From positions 20,753 through 84,752 of the forward strand of contig JAXDKT010000122.1 of the NCBI GenBank assembly GCA_034666965.1: a DNA stretch of 64,000 nucleotides, read 5' to 3'. The stretch is from Chersky-267 sp034666965. Its GTDB lineage: Bacteria; Chloroflexota; Limnocylindria; Limnocylindrales; CSP1-4. Positions 8,681-16,698 of the stretch are shown here, piece by piece. Made by a program: the position numbers and the translations under genes. The notes beneath the pieces are model-generated. The model was not told where the DNA came from, ran no database searches, and was given only the letters and a program-made list of their open reading frames with translations. Numbering within the stretch: the first letter of the stretch is position 1; each line of letters begins with the position of its first letter.

Positions 8681-9868
8681 TCAGGAGCCCACCGCGACGA
8701 CGCTGCGACCGGCCGGGATCCAGCGGACGTGCCTGACGAAGGCGCCCTGGTCGATCGCATCGCGCCGGTCGTGGATCTTGAGCAGCATCGTGTCGATCAG
8801 CTCCTTGTTGAGGAGCCGGGGCTGGAGCCCGAGGTCGAGCAGCTTGGAATGGCGGGCGTTGTAGTAATGGTCCTCGGCCTCCTTGCGCGGGTTGGCCGGG
8901 TGATCGATGGTCACGGTCCAGCCCAGCTGGCCGGCGGCATCCTGAACTCGCTCGGCCAGCTCCAGGACGCTGAACTGCTCGGTGAACTGGTTGAAGACCC
9001 GCAGCTCGCCCGGGTCGGCCGGGCTGGTGATCGCCAGGTTCACGCACTGGATCGTGTCCCGGATGTTGAGGTAGCCGCGAGTCTGGCCGCCCCGGCCGTA
9101 GACGGTCAGCGGGAAGCCGACCGCCGCCTGGGCGCAGAACCGGTTGAGCGCCGTGCCAAAGACCTCGTCGTAGTGGAAGCTGGTGGCCAGCCGCGGATCG
9201 AGGGCGGATTCGTCGGTCTCGACGCCATAGACCACACCCTGGTTGAGGTCGGTCGCGCGCAGCCCCCAGATCCTGGTCGCAAAGTGGATGTTGTGGCTGT
9301 CGTGGACCTTGCTCAGGTGATACATCGAGCCCGGGGTCTTGGGATACAGGAAGGTGTGGCTGCGGCCGTTGTGGTCGACCGTCAGGTAGCCCTCCTCGAT
9401 GTCGATGTCGGGCGTCCCGTACTCGCCCATGGTCCCCAGTTTGACCAGGTGACTCTCGGGGGAGCGGTCGCGGATGGCGAAGATGACATTGAGCGTGCCG
9501 ACGACGTTGTTGGCCTGGGTGTAGGTGGCGTGGCGGACGTCGATCATCGAATACGGGGCCGAGGGCTGCTCGCCGTAGTGGACGATCGCGTCCGGCTGGA
9601 GATCGCCGATCAAGCCCTCGACGAAGCCATAGTCGGTCAGGTCGCCGACGTGGACCTCGATCTCGTTGCCGGTCACCTCGCGCCAGGCGGCCACCCGTCC
9701 GTGGAGGGTCGGGATCGGGAAGAGCGGTGTGACGCCGAGCTCGAGCTCCCACTGGCGCTTGGCGAAGTTGTCGACGATTGCGACGCGGTGGCCGGCGCTC
9801 GACAGCGCCATCGCCGTGGGCCAACCCAGGTAGCCGTCGCCGCCGAGGACGAGGATTCGCAACGCCAC
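8681..9868 (-). CDS. sqdB: UDP-sulfoquinovose synthase (SQD1/SqdB/Agl3 family)
   Basis: 395 residues. Hallmarks of SQD1 are all present: GGDGYLGWPTA at the NAD-binding start, GEQPSAPYSMID, KLGTMGEYGTP followed by IDIEEGY, YPKTPGSMYHLSK (the YxxxK active site), TDLNQGVVYGV, FGTALNRFCAQAA and GQTRGYLNIRDT. The enzyme converts UDP-glucose and sulfite to UDP-sulfoquinovose. I chose the GTG at 9868 because GGAGGG lies 5 nt upstream; an ATG at 9880 is the alternative. It leads a four-gene operon with an epimerase, flippase and GT4, so the product may enter a surface glycan as in archaeal N-glycans, although sulfolipid (SQDG) is the better-known fate. No SqdX-type lipid transferase is visible here. 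Confidence 0.88.
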   Translation of the reverse strand: MALRILVLGGDGYLGWPTAMALSSAGHRVAIVDNFAKRQWELELGVTPLFPIPTLHGRVAAWREVTGNEIEVHVGDLTDYGFVEGLIGDLQPDAIVHYGEQPSAPYSMIDVRHATYTQANNVVGTLNVIFAIRDRSPESHLVKLGTMGEYGTPDIDIEEGYLTVDHNGRSHTFLYPKTPGSMYHLSKVHDSHNIHFATRIWGLRATDLNQGVVYGVETDESALDPRLATSFHYDEVFGTALNRFCAQAAVGFPLTVYGRGGQTRGYLNIRDTIQCVNLAITSPADPGELRVFNQFTEQFSVLELAERVQDAAGQLGWTVTIDHPANPRKEAEDHYYNARHSKLLDLGLQPRLLNKELIDTMLLKIHDRRDAIDQGAFVRHVRWIPAGRSVVAVGS

Positions 9869-9929
9869 CTGTCCCTCCATGCATGCCGGCCGGGACGTGG
9901 CGGGCGGCCAGCGCCGTCGGGCTCGCTGG

Positions 9930-9983
9930 AGTCTACAACGGAGTCCATATCGTCGTGACCGAGCGACGGGACGGGTGTACCCT
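9930..9983. promoter_or_regulatory. divergent promoter region between sqdB and the MBL/rhodanese gene
   Basis: Minus strand: TAGACT (complement of 9930-9935) would start a transcript about 55 nt upstream of the sqdB GTG. Plus strand: GTGACC (9955-9960), 17 bp, TACCCT (9978-9983), then 6 nt to the ATG at 9990, a leaderless arrangement. Confidence 0.5.
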
Positions 9984-9989
9984 CGCGCC

Positions 9990-11453
9990 ATGCTGGTTCG
10001 CCAGTTCGCGGTCGCCGGCCTCGGACACCTGTCAACGCTGATCGCCGACGAAGCGACCGGCCAGGCGGCGGTCGTCGATCCCCGCCGGGACGTCGACGCC
10101 TACGTGACCGCCGCCCACGAGCTGGGTCTCCAGATCACCCACGCCGTCGAGACCCATCTCCACAACGACTATGTCTCGGGCGGCCGCGAGCTTGGCGCAG
10201 CGACCGGCGCCGACCAGGTCATCGGCGCGGGCGCCGAGTTGCGCCATCCGCACCGAGCGGTGGGTCACGGCGAGTCGTTCCAGGTCGGCGGGCTGCGCTT
10301 CACCGCCCTCGAGACGCCCGGCCACACGCCCGAGCACGTGGCCTACGCCGTCACCGACACCGCGCGCGCTGACGAGCCGGTCCTGATGTTCACGGGCGGC
10401 TCGTTGCTCGTCGGTTCGGTCGGCCGGACGGACCTCCTCGGCAATGCTGCCGCCCTGCCCGGCGCGCGGGCCATGTTCCAGTCGCTCCACGAGGTCGTCC
10501 TGACCCACCAGGACTTCGTTGAGGTGTATCCGACCCACGGCGCCGGGTCCCTGTGCTCGACCGGGATCTCGGCCACGGCTCATTCCACGATCGGTTTCGA
10601 GCGTCGCCATAATCCGCTGCTCCAACCCCGCGAGGTAGATGCCTTTGCTCGGGCCCTGCTGTCTGGCCAGCCGACCGTTCCCCCGTACTTCGCCCGGATG
10701 CGCCCGACGAACCAGGCCGGCCCGCGGGTCCTCGGCGGCGTGCCTAGCCCGGCGCCCGTCGGCGTGACCGCGGCCCGGGAGGCTGTCGCCGATGGAGCGC
10801 TCCTGATCGACCTGCGTCCGCCCGCGCAGTTTGCGAGCGGCCACGTCCCGGGTTCGCTGTCGATCCCCTCGGACGAGTCGTTCGGGACCTGGCTTGGCTG
10901 GGTGGTGACCGATCCGGATCGGCCGCTGATCCTGATCCTCGACGCGGAGGCGGATTGGGACGATGCCGTCCGGCAGGCGCTCCGGATCGGGTTCGAGTCG
11001 ACCGTCGGCTATCTCGAGGGCGGCTTCCCGGCGTGGGCCGCAAGTGGGCTGCCGACCGAGTCGAGCGGCATCCTGAACGTGGACGAGCTGGCTGCCGCGC
11101 TGTCCGGTGGCGGGCCGGACGCTCCGCTCCTGATCGACGTTCGCCAGGCGTCCGAGATCGAGTCCGGCCACGTTCCGGGTGCCATCCCCATTGGCGCGGC
11201 AGATCTGCCCGAACGCCTGGCCGGGTTCCCCCGCGACCGGCCGCTGGCGACGATCTGCGCCGGCGGATTCCGATCGTCGATCGCCGCGTCGCTGCTCAAG
11301 ACCGCCGGGTTCGAGCGGGTCTCGTCGGTGGCCGGGGGGGTTTCGGCCTGGGCGGCCGCCGGATTGCCGCTCGAGCGTGGCGCCGCCAGTGCCCGGCTGC
11401 CCGAGCCGATCGCCGCGGCTGCATCCGGAGGCGGCTCGGCCCACTCGCACTGA
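9990..11453 (+). CDS. MBL-fold hydrolase with two rhodanese domains (persulfide dioxygenase-like)
   Basis: 487 residues: metallo-beta-lactamase domain 1-240 with THLHNDYVSGG (His56, His58, Asp60) and the downstream TPGHTPEH metal histidine, then two rhodanese modules. The second carries the active-site loop ICAGGFRSS with Cys; the first has LDAEADWDD at the same place and lacks Cys, so it is probably structural. This layout matches ETHE1/CstB-type enzymes that oxidise or transfer persulfide sulfur, giving sulfite or thiosulfate. It diverges from sqdB, which consumes sulfite; that functional link is inference. Transcription is probably leaderless. Confidence 0.87.
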   Translation: MLVRQFAVAGLGHLSTLIADEATGQAAVVDPRRDVDAYVTAAHELGLQITHAVETHLHNDYVSGGRELGAATGADQVIGAGAELRHPHRAVGHGESFQVGGLRFTALETPGHTPEHVAYAVTDTARADEPVLMFTGGSLLVGSVGRTDLLGNAAALPGARAMFQSLHEVVLTHQDFVEVYPTHGAGSLCSTGISATAHSTIGFERRHNPLLQPREVDAFARALLSGQPTVPPYFARMRPTNQAGPRVLGGVPSPAPVGVTAAREAVADGALLIDLRPPAQFASGHVPGSLSIPSDESFGTWLGWVVTDPDRPLILILDAEADWDDAVRQALRIGFESTVGYLEGGFPAWAASGLPTESSGILNVDELAAALSGGGPDAPLLIDVRQASEIESGHVPGAIPIGAADLPERLAGFPRDRPLATICAGGFRSSIAASLLKTAGFERVSSVAGGVSAWAAAGLPLERGAASARLPEPIAAAASGGGSAHSH

Positions 11454-11502
11454 GCCCGGCCGCGGCCACGCGCACCGACTCAGTCCTACCCCGCGGGCCT
11501 GT

Positions 11503-11660
11503 GCCCCGAACCCGGCCCCTGAGCCCGGCCCCGGCTCCCGCCCTGAGCCCGGCCCCGAGCCCGGCCCCGAGCCCGGCCCCTGAGCCCGGCCCCTGAGCCC
11601 GGCCCCGGTCCCGCCCCTTGAGCCCGGTCCCGCCCCCTGAGCCCGGCCCGGCCCGGCATC
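11503..11660. repeat. GAGCCCGGCCCC tandem array
   Basis: Imperfect 11-13-bp units (TGAGCCCGGCCCC and variants) repeat about a dozen times just after the MBL/rhodanese gene. The unit resembles TGAGCCCGG at that gene's own stop codon (11451). No credible gene is present; the open frames on both strands follow from the repeat. Confidence 0.75.
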
Positions 11661-11714
11661 CAGGTCGACCCCCGGGCCCAGTGGGCGGCTCTATCAGCCG
11701 ACGCGACTGCTGTT

Positions 11715-11950
11715 GTTCTTCCCAGTACGACAAACGCCGCTGGACACGCTAGCCGGGCCCCGCCTGGCGGGGGTTCTTGCGTCGGATCGGGCGCCCTGGG
11801 CTGATTTGAACGGGCCGCCGACTCAGTTTCCGCCGACACGGCCTTGGAGCGGCCGTCCCGCGGCGGCCAAGGATCCGACCGACCGCGGCGGCCAGGCTTC
11901 CGCCAGCTGCGGCGTACCGTTGTCGTCCGGTTTGTCGCTTGGAGAAGAAC
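11715..11950. repeat. paired inverted 21-bp motif GTTCTT-N9-ACAAAC, pair 1
   Basis: A 21-bp motif with ends GTTCTT and ACAAAC lies at 11715-11735 on the plus strand and at 11930-11950 on the minus strand, facing each other. Within this pair the shared bases are GTTCTTC-N6-CGACAAAC. The 194 bp between contain no convincing gene; a CCCCGC-CTG-GCGGGG hairpin followed by TTCTT occurs near 11760-11775. Confidence 0.7.
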
Positions 11951-11982
11951 AACGCGTCGGCCGGACGCCGACCCGACGACCA

Positions 11983-12180
11983 CCGGACCACCCGCCGACC
12001 ACCGGACCACCCGGCGACCACCGGACCAACCGCCGACCCGACGACGGCCACACGACCACCGGACGACCTGATGCCGACCCGGCGACCACCCGACGACCAC
12101 CGGACCAACCGCCGACCCGACGACGACCACACGACCACCGGACGACCTGACGCCGACCCGCACGGGACGACCCGACGACC
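11983..12180. repeat. degenerate CGACCACCGGACCA repeats with a 79-bp higher-order period
   Basis: Short CCGACCACCGGACCAC-type units expand into a larger repeat: the copy beginning GGACCAACCGCCGACCCGAC at 12023 recurs at 12102. Spacers are not unique and unit lengths vary, so this is not a CRISPR. The stretch 11454-12254 holds no gene I can support. Confidence 0.75.
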
Positions 12181-12254
12181 ACGCGACGACGACGCAGCGA
12201 CGTGACCCTCCAGCCGCCCCGTCGCGGGACCGGCCGTCCTCGGGGTCAGCGACC

Positions 12255-13070
12255 TCAGCCCTCTGTCGCGCCGGTGCGTCGGACAGGAGGTCGCGGCTCC
12301 ACGACGCGGCTCGAGGGGCCGTCTCGAGCGGGCCGGCCTGGGATCGACGGGATCCGACTCGAGCGAACGATTCCATCCAGCCACACGATCCCGTCGCCGG
12401 GCCACCGGTCGATCGGGTCGGCGAGGGCAGCGATCAGGCGCTCCGATGCGATCGGGAACGCGGCCCGAATGATCTCCGGATGGGCCGCGGCGAGAGCACG
12501 GTGGTGACGGGTTGGAGGCAGCACCAGCAGGACATGGACGCTCCGACCGATCTCGGACGCCCGGACCGCGGCCCGCTTCTCCGCGCATTCACGCACGATC
12601 GCTTCGAGCGCGTGGACGCGCGTCTCGACCTCGACCAGCACGATCTCGGCGCCGCGCTCGAGGCGGACATCGGTCGATCGCCGACCTGCGCCGGGAACTG
12701 GCGACTCGATGATGGCCCGCCAGGCCGCGTGGCGCAGCTCGAGCAATCGCTCGACGATCCGCGCATGTGCAGCGTCGTAGATGATGGGGTCACGGTCCGC
12801 ATACAGGGCCATCCGGAACTCGGCGCCCAGGGCGGCGGCTGCTCGGGCTCGGATTCGGACCGACACGTCGGGGTCGCCCTGCTCCATCCGACAGATCACT
12901 GACCGCGTCACGCCGATGGCGCGAGCGACCGCTGCCTGGCTCACTCCGGCCCGCACCCGTAGCTGGCGGTAGTCCTCGGCGGCTCGGGTGGAGCTCCGCC
13001 TCAGGGCACGATCGCCGTCATTGATCGCCGATCGGCTGCTCCCGTGCAGGCGCATGTTCAGCACTCGCAT
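12255..13070 (-). CDS. XRE-family HTH protein with a C-terminal nuclease-like segment
   Basis: 271 residues from the ATG at 13070 (13055 and an upstream TTG at 13118 are alternatives). Residues 34-85 form an XRE helix-turn-helix: LRVRAGVSQAAVARAIGVTR with the recognition helix and RMEQGDPDVS. The remainder has a pattern resembling PD-(D/E)XK cores: Asp134 in RRSTDVRL, then a strand AEIVLVEVET carrying Glu147 and Glu149, followed by an Arg/Lys-rich helix and a VHVLLVLPPTR strand. The usual catalytic Lys is not in place, so activity is uncertain. It sits alone in a repeat-rich island between two pairs of a 21-bp motif that could be its binding sites. Regulator function rests on the HTH only. 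Confidence 0.72.
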   Translation of the reverse strand: MRVLNMRLHGSSRSAINDGDRALRRSSTRAAEDYRQLRVRAGVSQAAVARAIGVTRSVICRMEQGDPDVSVRIRARAAAALGAEFRMALYADRDPIIYDAAHARIVERLLELRHAAWRAIIESPVPGAGRRSTDVRLERGAEIVLVEVETRVHALEAIVRECAEKRAAVRASEIGRSVHVLLVLPPTRHHRALAAAHPEIIRAAFPIASERLIAALADPIDRWPGDGIVWLDGIVRSSRIPSIPGRPARDGPSSRVVEPRPPVRRTGATEG

Positions 13071-13122
13071 CTCTCTGACGCAGCCGACGCACACCGGAGC
13101 GATCCTCGTCCGCGGCAACGCC

Positions 13123-13186
13123 GCATTCCTGGCGGTCGGCCGCGGGGCATTCCTGGCGGTCGGCCGCGGGGCATTCCTGGCGGTCG
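13123..13186. repeat. three tandem 24-bp repeats
   Basis: Units begin GCATTCCTGGCGGTCGGC at 13123, 13147 and 13171 (exact 24-bp period, the third truncated). They end where the next 21-bp motif begins, just upstream of the XRE gene's 5' end. Confidence 0.8.
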
Positions 13187-13410
13187 TTCTTTCAAGGAGA
13201 ACAAACGGCTCTCAATTCGCCGTTATCTGGTCCATCGAGCCGCAACCGCACTCGACGGGAGGGACTGCGGAGCGTGAGAGATCCACTTCGCTATCACGGA
13301 TCGACATCCGGGCGTGGCACCGCCTCAACCCTCAGGGGCTGCTCGGCCAGACGGGTGCCACATGCGTGCCACCGGACCCTCGGCGTAGCGTTTGTTCCTC
13401 CACGAAGAAC
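13186..13410. repeat. paired inverted 21-bp motif GTTCTT-N9-ACAAAC, pair 2
   Basis: The motif occurs at 13186-13206 (plus) and 13390-13410 (minus), again convergent, with 183 bp between. All 12 end bases match pair 1 and total length is again exactly 21 bp. The interior shows no gene and no obvious similarity to the interior of pair 1. Confidence 0.7.
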
Positions 13411-13481
13411 ACTGGCCGGCGCCGGAGGGCAGGCCAGGAACGTTGGGCCCGGCTTGGACCGAGGACTCCGTTGGCACGCCC

Positions 13482-13712
13482 CGCGCGGACGGCGGCTCGC
13501 CGCGCGCACGGACGGCGGGCCTCGCCACGCCGCGCGCTCGGACGGCGGCTCGCCGCGCACCGCCGCGCTCGGACGGCGGGCCTCGCCTCGCCCCGCGCGG
13601 ACGGCGGCACGCCGCCACGGGCCTCGCACCGCCCCGCGCGGACGGCGGCTCGCCGCGCGCACGGACGGCGGGCCTCGCCACGCAGCGCACTCGGACGGCG
13701 GCTCCGAGGCAC
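13482..13712. repeat. GCGGACGGCGG / GGCTCGCCGCG tandem array
   Basis: About ten imperfect units of roughly 20-24 bp built from CGCGCGGACGGCGGCTCGCC and CGGACGGCGGGCCTCGCC. The array ends about 10 bp from the stop codon of the NRAMP-like gene. It encodes Arg/Ala-rich frames in all registers, which I treat as artefacts. Confidence 0.75.
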
Positions 13713-13722
13713 ACCCGGGACG

Positions 13723-15255
13723 TCAGGTCCCGGTGTGGATCCCGAGTGCGCCCAGGAACGTGGAACCGAGCAGGACCGCGTCCAGGACGACCACCAGCCC
13801 GACCGCCCCCCAGGCCAGGACATTGGCCCGTCGTCCGTTGGCGTGGCGGCCCATCAACCGGCGGTCGTTGACCAGCAGGACCATGAAGATCAGCACGATC
13901 GGCAGGAGCAGGCCCTGCAGGTTCTGGGAGGCCAGGATGAGCGGCAACAGGTCGATCCCGGGCAGCAGGACGATCGCTGCCCCGACGACGAGGACCAGGC
14001 TGTAGATCGTGAAGAAGGCGCGCGCGTCGCGGAACCGCTTGTTGACTCCCGACTCCCACCCGAACGCCTCGCAGATCACGTACGCCGTCGAGAGCGGCAT
14101 GATCGTCGCGGCCAGCACGCTCGCGGCAAACAGTCCCAGCGCGAACAGCAGCCCGGCCAGGTGCCCGGCAACGGGCTCGAGCGCGCGGGCAGCATCGCTG
14201 GCCGAGACGATCGACCCGCCTGTGGCATGGATCGTTGCGGCCGTGGCCACCACGATGAAGATCGCGATCAGGTTGGTCCAGACCGCGCCGCCCACGGCGT
14301 CGAGCTGCTCGAGCTTGAGCTCCTCCTCGTCGATGCCCTTCTCGGCGACCGCGCTCTGGAGGTAGAACTGCATGTACGGGGTGATGGTCGTGCCCACGAC
14401 GGCGACCATCAGCAGCAGGATCCCCGGCGCCGGGTCGAACCGGGGCGTGATCAATGCTTGCCCGACCTGACCCCAATCCGGATGAGCCATGATCGCCGAC
14501 GCGATGTAGGTCACGAACACCAGGGCCAGGCCCAGAAAGATCCGCTCCAGGGTGCGATAGCTGGCGAACAGGACCAGGCCCCAGATGAGGAAGCCAACGA
14601 CCGGCACCACCAGGTAGCGTCCGATCCCGAAGATCTCCAGCGCGGCCGCCGCCCCGGAGAACTCGGCGACCGTGTTGGCCACGTTGGCGACCAGCAGGAT
14701 GAGCATCGCGAACGCGGTCCAACGGACCCCGAAGCGATCGCGGATGAGATCGCTCAGGCCCTGTCCCGTGACCACGCCCAGGCGGGCCGCCATCTCCTGG
14801 ACGATGGCCAGGATGACGATCGTGATCGGGAACAGCCACAGGAGCATCAGGCCGGTCCGGGCGCCCATCTCGCTGTATGTGGTGATCCCGCCGGCATCGT
14901 TGCCGGCGATGCCCGAGATGAGACCGGGACCCATGACCGCCAGGAAGGCCAGGATGCCCCGCCGCCCGCGGAACCGGCCCCGCAGCCGGAGCCCGTCCCC
15001 GCCGCCGATCCGATCGCGCAACCGGCCGAGCCAGCCGGGACGGCGCGGCTGACCGATCCGGCCGCGGAGCCGGATGACCGGTGGGGTGCCGGCGGCGGAA
15101 CCGCTGACGGCCTCGGCCACGGCGCCCTCGACACGCCCGACGACATGCCGCGCCCCGGCGCCTGCCTTCCGCGCGACCCGCCGAACCGGCGGCAGCTGGG
15201 GCACCCGAGCCCGACCTACTTGCGCGCGAAGAGGCGGGGCAGGCGCCTCTTCCAT
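13723..15255 (-). CDS. divergent NRAMP-superfamily divalent metal transporter
   Basis: Up to 510 residues with about 11 membrane helices after a basic N-terminal extension of roughly 100 residues. The fold signature RGILAFLAVMGPGLISGIAG is NRAMP-like, but the canonical DPGN of helix 1 is replaced by GNDAGG and the helix-6 metal-binding MPH by TITPYMQFY. Both changes alter the Mn/Fe site, so Mn/Fe specificity should not be assumed; Mg2+ is a candidate, given that described Nramp-related Mg transporters also depart from these motifs. It overlaps by 40 bp an MgtE-N/CBS protein and shares its operon. A GTG at 15204, 12 nt past the upstream stop, is an alternative start. Confidence 0.82.
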   Translation of the reverse strand: MEEAPAPPLRAQVGRARVPQLPPVRRVARKAGAGARHVVGRVEGAVAEAVSGSAAGTPPVIRLRGRIGQPRRPGWLGRLRDRIGGGDGLRLRGRFRGRRGILAFLAVMGPGLISGIAGNDAGGITTYSEMGARTGLMLLWLFPITIVILAIVQEMAARLGVVTGQGLSDLIRDRFGVRWTAFAMLILLVANVANTVAEFSGAAAALEIFGIGRYLVVPVVGFLIWGLVLFASYRTLERIFLGLALVFVTYIASAIMAHPDWGQVGQALITPRFDPAPGILLLMVAVVGTTITPYMQFYLQSAVAEKGIDEEELKLEQLDAVGGAVWTNLIAIFIVVATAATIHATGGSIVSASDAARALEPVAGHLAGLLFALGLFAASVLAATIMPLSTAYVICEAFGWESGVNKRFRDARAFFTIYSLVLVVGAAIVLLPGIDLLPLILASQNLQGLLLPIVLIFMVLLVNDRRLMGRHANGRRANVLAWGAVGLVVVLDAVLLGSTFLGALGIHTGT

Positions 15256-16475
15256 GCCGTCGGCAGAACGGCATCGATCGCGTCGTCGACGGTCACGATC
15301 CCGACCAGGCGCCCGTCGTCGTCCACCACGGGCACGGCCAGCAGGTTGTAGTGGGCGACCACCTCGGCCACCTCGTCCTGGTCGGCCAGGACCCCGACCG
15401 CGACGGGCTCCTTGATCACCACCTCGGCGATGGGCGTGTGCGGCTGGGCGACGATGAGATCCCGCAGCGAGAGGACCCCGACCAGCCGATCGTCGTCGTC
15501 GACCACGTACACGTAGTAGATCGTCTCGGCGTCGGGCTCGATCTCGCGCAAGCGCTCGATCGTCTCACCCGCGGTCAGCGTCGCCGGGACCGCCACGAAC
15601 TCGGTGGTCATGATCCCCCCCGCGGTGTCCTCGGGATAGGCCAGCAGCTCCTGGACCTCGGCCTTCTCGTCGGACTCCATCAGGGCCAGGATCTCGTCGC
15701 GGGCGTCGTCGGACAGGTCGGCCACGACGTCGGCGGCGTCGTCTGGGCTCATCTCTTCGAGGATGTCCGCGGCTCGCTCCGGGGGCAGGTCCTCGATGAC
15801 CTCGACCCGGGTGTCGGGCTCCATCTCCTCGATGGCATCGGCCGCGGCCTCATCGTCGAGCGAGGCCAGGATGCCGGCCCGGTCACGTGGCGAGAGCTGG
15901 TCGATGATGGTCGCCAGGTCGGCGGGGTGAAGCTCGGCCAGGCCCTGGTGGGGGACCCGCAGCTTGATCGAGGCGATCGACGTCTCGACCGGATCGACAT
16001 CCTCCCAGTCGATGTAGCGCTCGGGGATCGGCCGGCCGAGTCGCCGGGCGACGGAGCGGAATGCGGACTCCAGGCCGAGCCGCCGCAGGAGGCCGGCCGC
16101 CCCGACGTCGACGGCCACCAGGCGCAGGGCCCCGTCGATCTCGTCGAAGCGGAGATCGTTGACCCGAACGACCTTGCGGCCGTCGATGTCGACGATCTGC
16201 TTGTCCATCAGGTCGGCCCGCAACAGGATCTCGTCGGGCCGCTGGCGGAAGGCCTCGATGTCGATGGTCTGAGCGCGCAGCTGGGCCCCACTGGCGTCGA
16301 GCGACTCGACCGACGACGTGGGCACGAAGATCTGGCGGCGGCCCGTCTCGACGACGATGCCGGTGACCGGCGGATAGCGTTCGCCGACGGCCACGATCAG
16401 GTCGGCGACCTTGCCGATCGGCTCGCCGTTCCGGTCACGGACCGGCCGCCCGATCACCTGGCTCAGGTAGAGCAT
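15216..16475 (-). CDS. PRC-barrel/MgtE-N/CBS protein, Mg2+-sensor-like partner of the NRAMP-like transporter
   Basis: 419 residues from the ATG at 16475 (GAGG 6 nt upstream; an in-frame ATG at 16523 would add 16 residues). Domains in order: PRC-barrel-like beta domain with LSQVIGRPVRDRNGEPIGKV (1-80), MgtE-N superhelical domain with LHPADLATIIDQLSPRDRA and ERAADILEEMSPDDAADVV (about 170-285), then a pair of CBS domains (about 290-405). The membrane domain of true MgtE channels is absent. In MgtE the N and CBS domains bind Mg2+ and gate the pore; here the same module is encoded immediately upstream of, and overlapping, a separate transporter. The gating role is inference. Confidence 0.83.
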   Translation of the reverse strand: MLYLSQVIGRPVRDRNGEPIGKVADLIVAVGERYPPVTGIVVETGRRQIFVPTSSVESLDASGAQLRAQTIDIEAFRQRPDEILLRADLMDKQIVDIDGRKVVRVNDLRFDEIDGALRLVAVDVGAAGLLRRLGLESAFRSVARRLGRPIPERYIDWEDVDPVETSIASIKLRVPHQGLAELHPADLATIIDQLSPRDRAGILASLDDEAAADAIEEMEPDTRVEVIEDLPPERAADILEEMSPDDAADVVADLSDDARDEILALMESDEKAEVQELLAYPEDTAGGIMTTEFVAVPATLTAGETIERLREIEPDAETIYYVYVVDDDDRLVGVLSLRDLIVAQPHTPIAEVVIKEPVAVGVLADQDEVAEVVAHYNLLAVPVVDDDGRLVGIVTVDDAIDAVLPTAWKRRLPRLFARK

Positions 16476-16698
16476 CTGCCACCTCGCGGCGGGATCCGTC
16501 CCGCTCGCCGGTGGCTCGCCCATCTTGGGCGTCAACCGTCAGAGGGCGGGTCGGACCGGGTTCGATCCGGCGGCGCGCTGGGCGCCGCGGAGACTGGGTC
16601 CTGGCTCCACGAGTGGAGTCATCCTCCGTTGCTGGTTGGGCGGCTCAGGGGCGCACGACGACGCTTGTTGACGCCTTCCTGGGACCGGGCCGAGTGTA
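16476..16698 (-). promoter_or_regulatory. promoter and about 210-nt leader of the MgtE-N/CBS-NRAMP operon
   Basis: A TACACT box (complement of 16693-16698) predicts a start near 16686, leaving about 210 nt of leader, long for this window. The leader can form CTCCA-CTCG-TGGAG (around 16606-16619) and a GC-rich hairpin from GGCGCC and GCGCC further down. A metal-responsive leader would make sense for this operon, but I cannot match it to the M-box or yybP-ykoY consensus. Confidence 0.4.

Noticed and set aside
11983..12180. Repeats that could suggest a CRISPR array
   Set aside because: No constant repeat with unique spacers; units are short, degenerate and continuous, with no cas genes nearby.
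11486..12588. Long open frames on both strands (up to about 300 codons) in the repeat block
   Set aside because: They follow from GC-rich repeats, encode repetitive Arg/Gly/Val or Pro/Thr peptides, and lack start signals or recognisable domains.
16550..16575. GGTTCGATCC resembling a tRNA T-arm
   Set aside because: The 5-bp stem does not pair in the correct register (position 52-62 would be G-G) and no acceptor or anticodon arm fits upstream.
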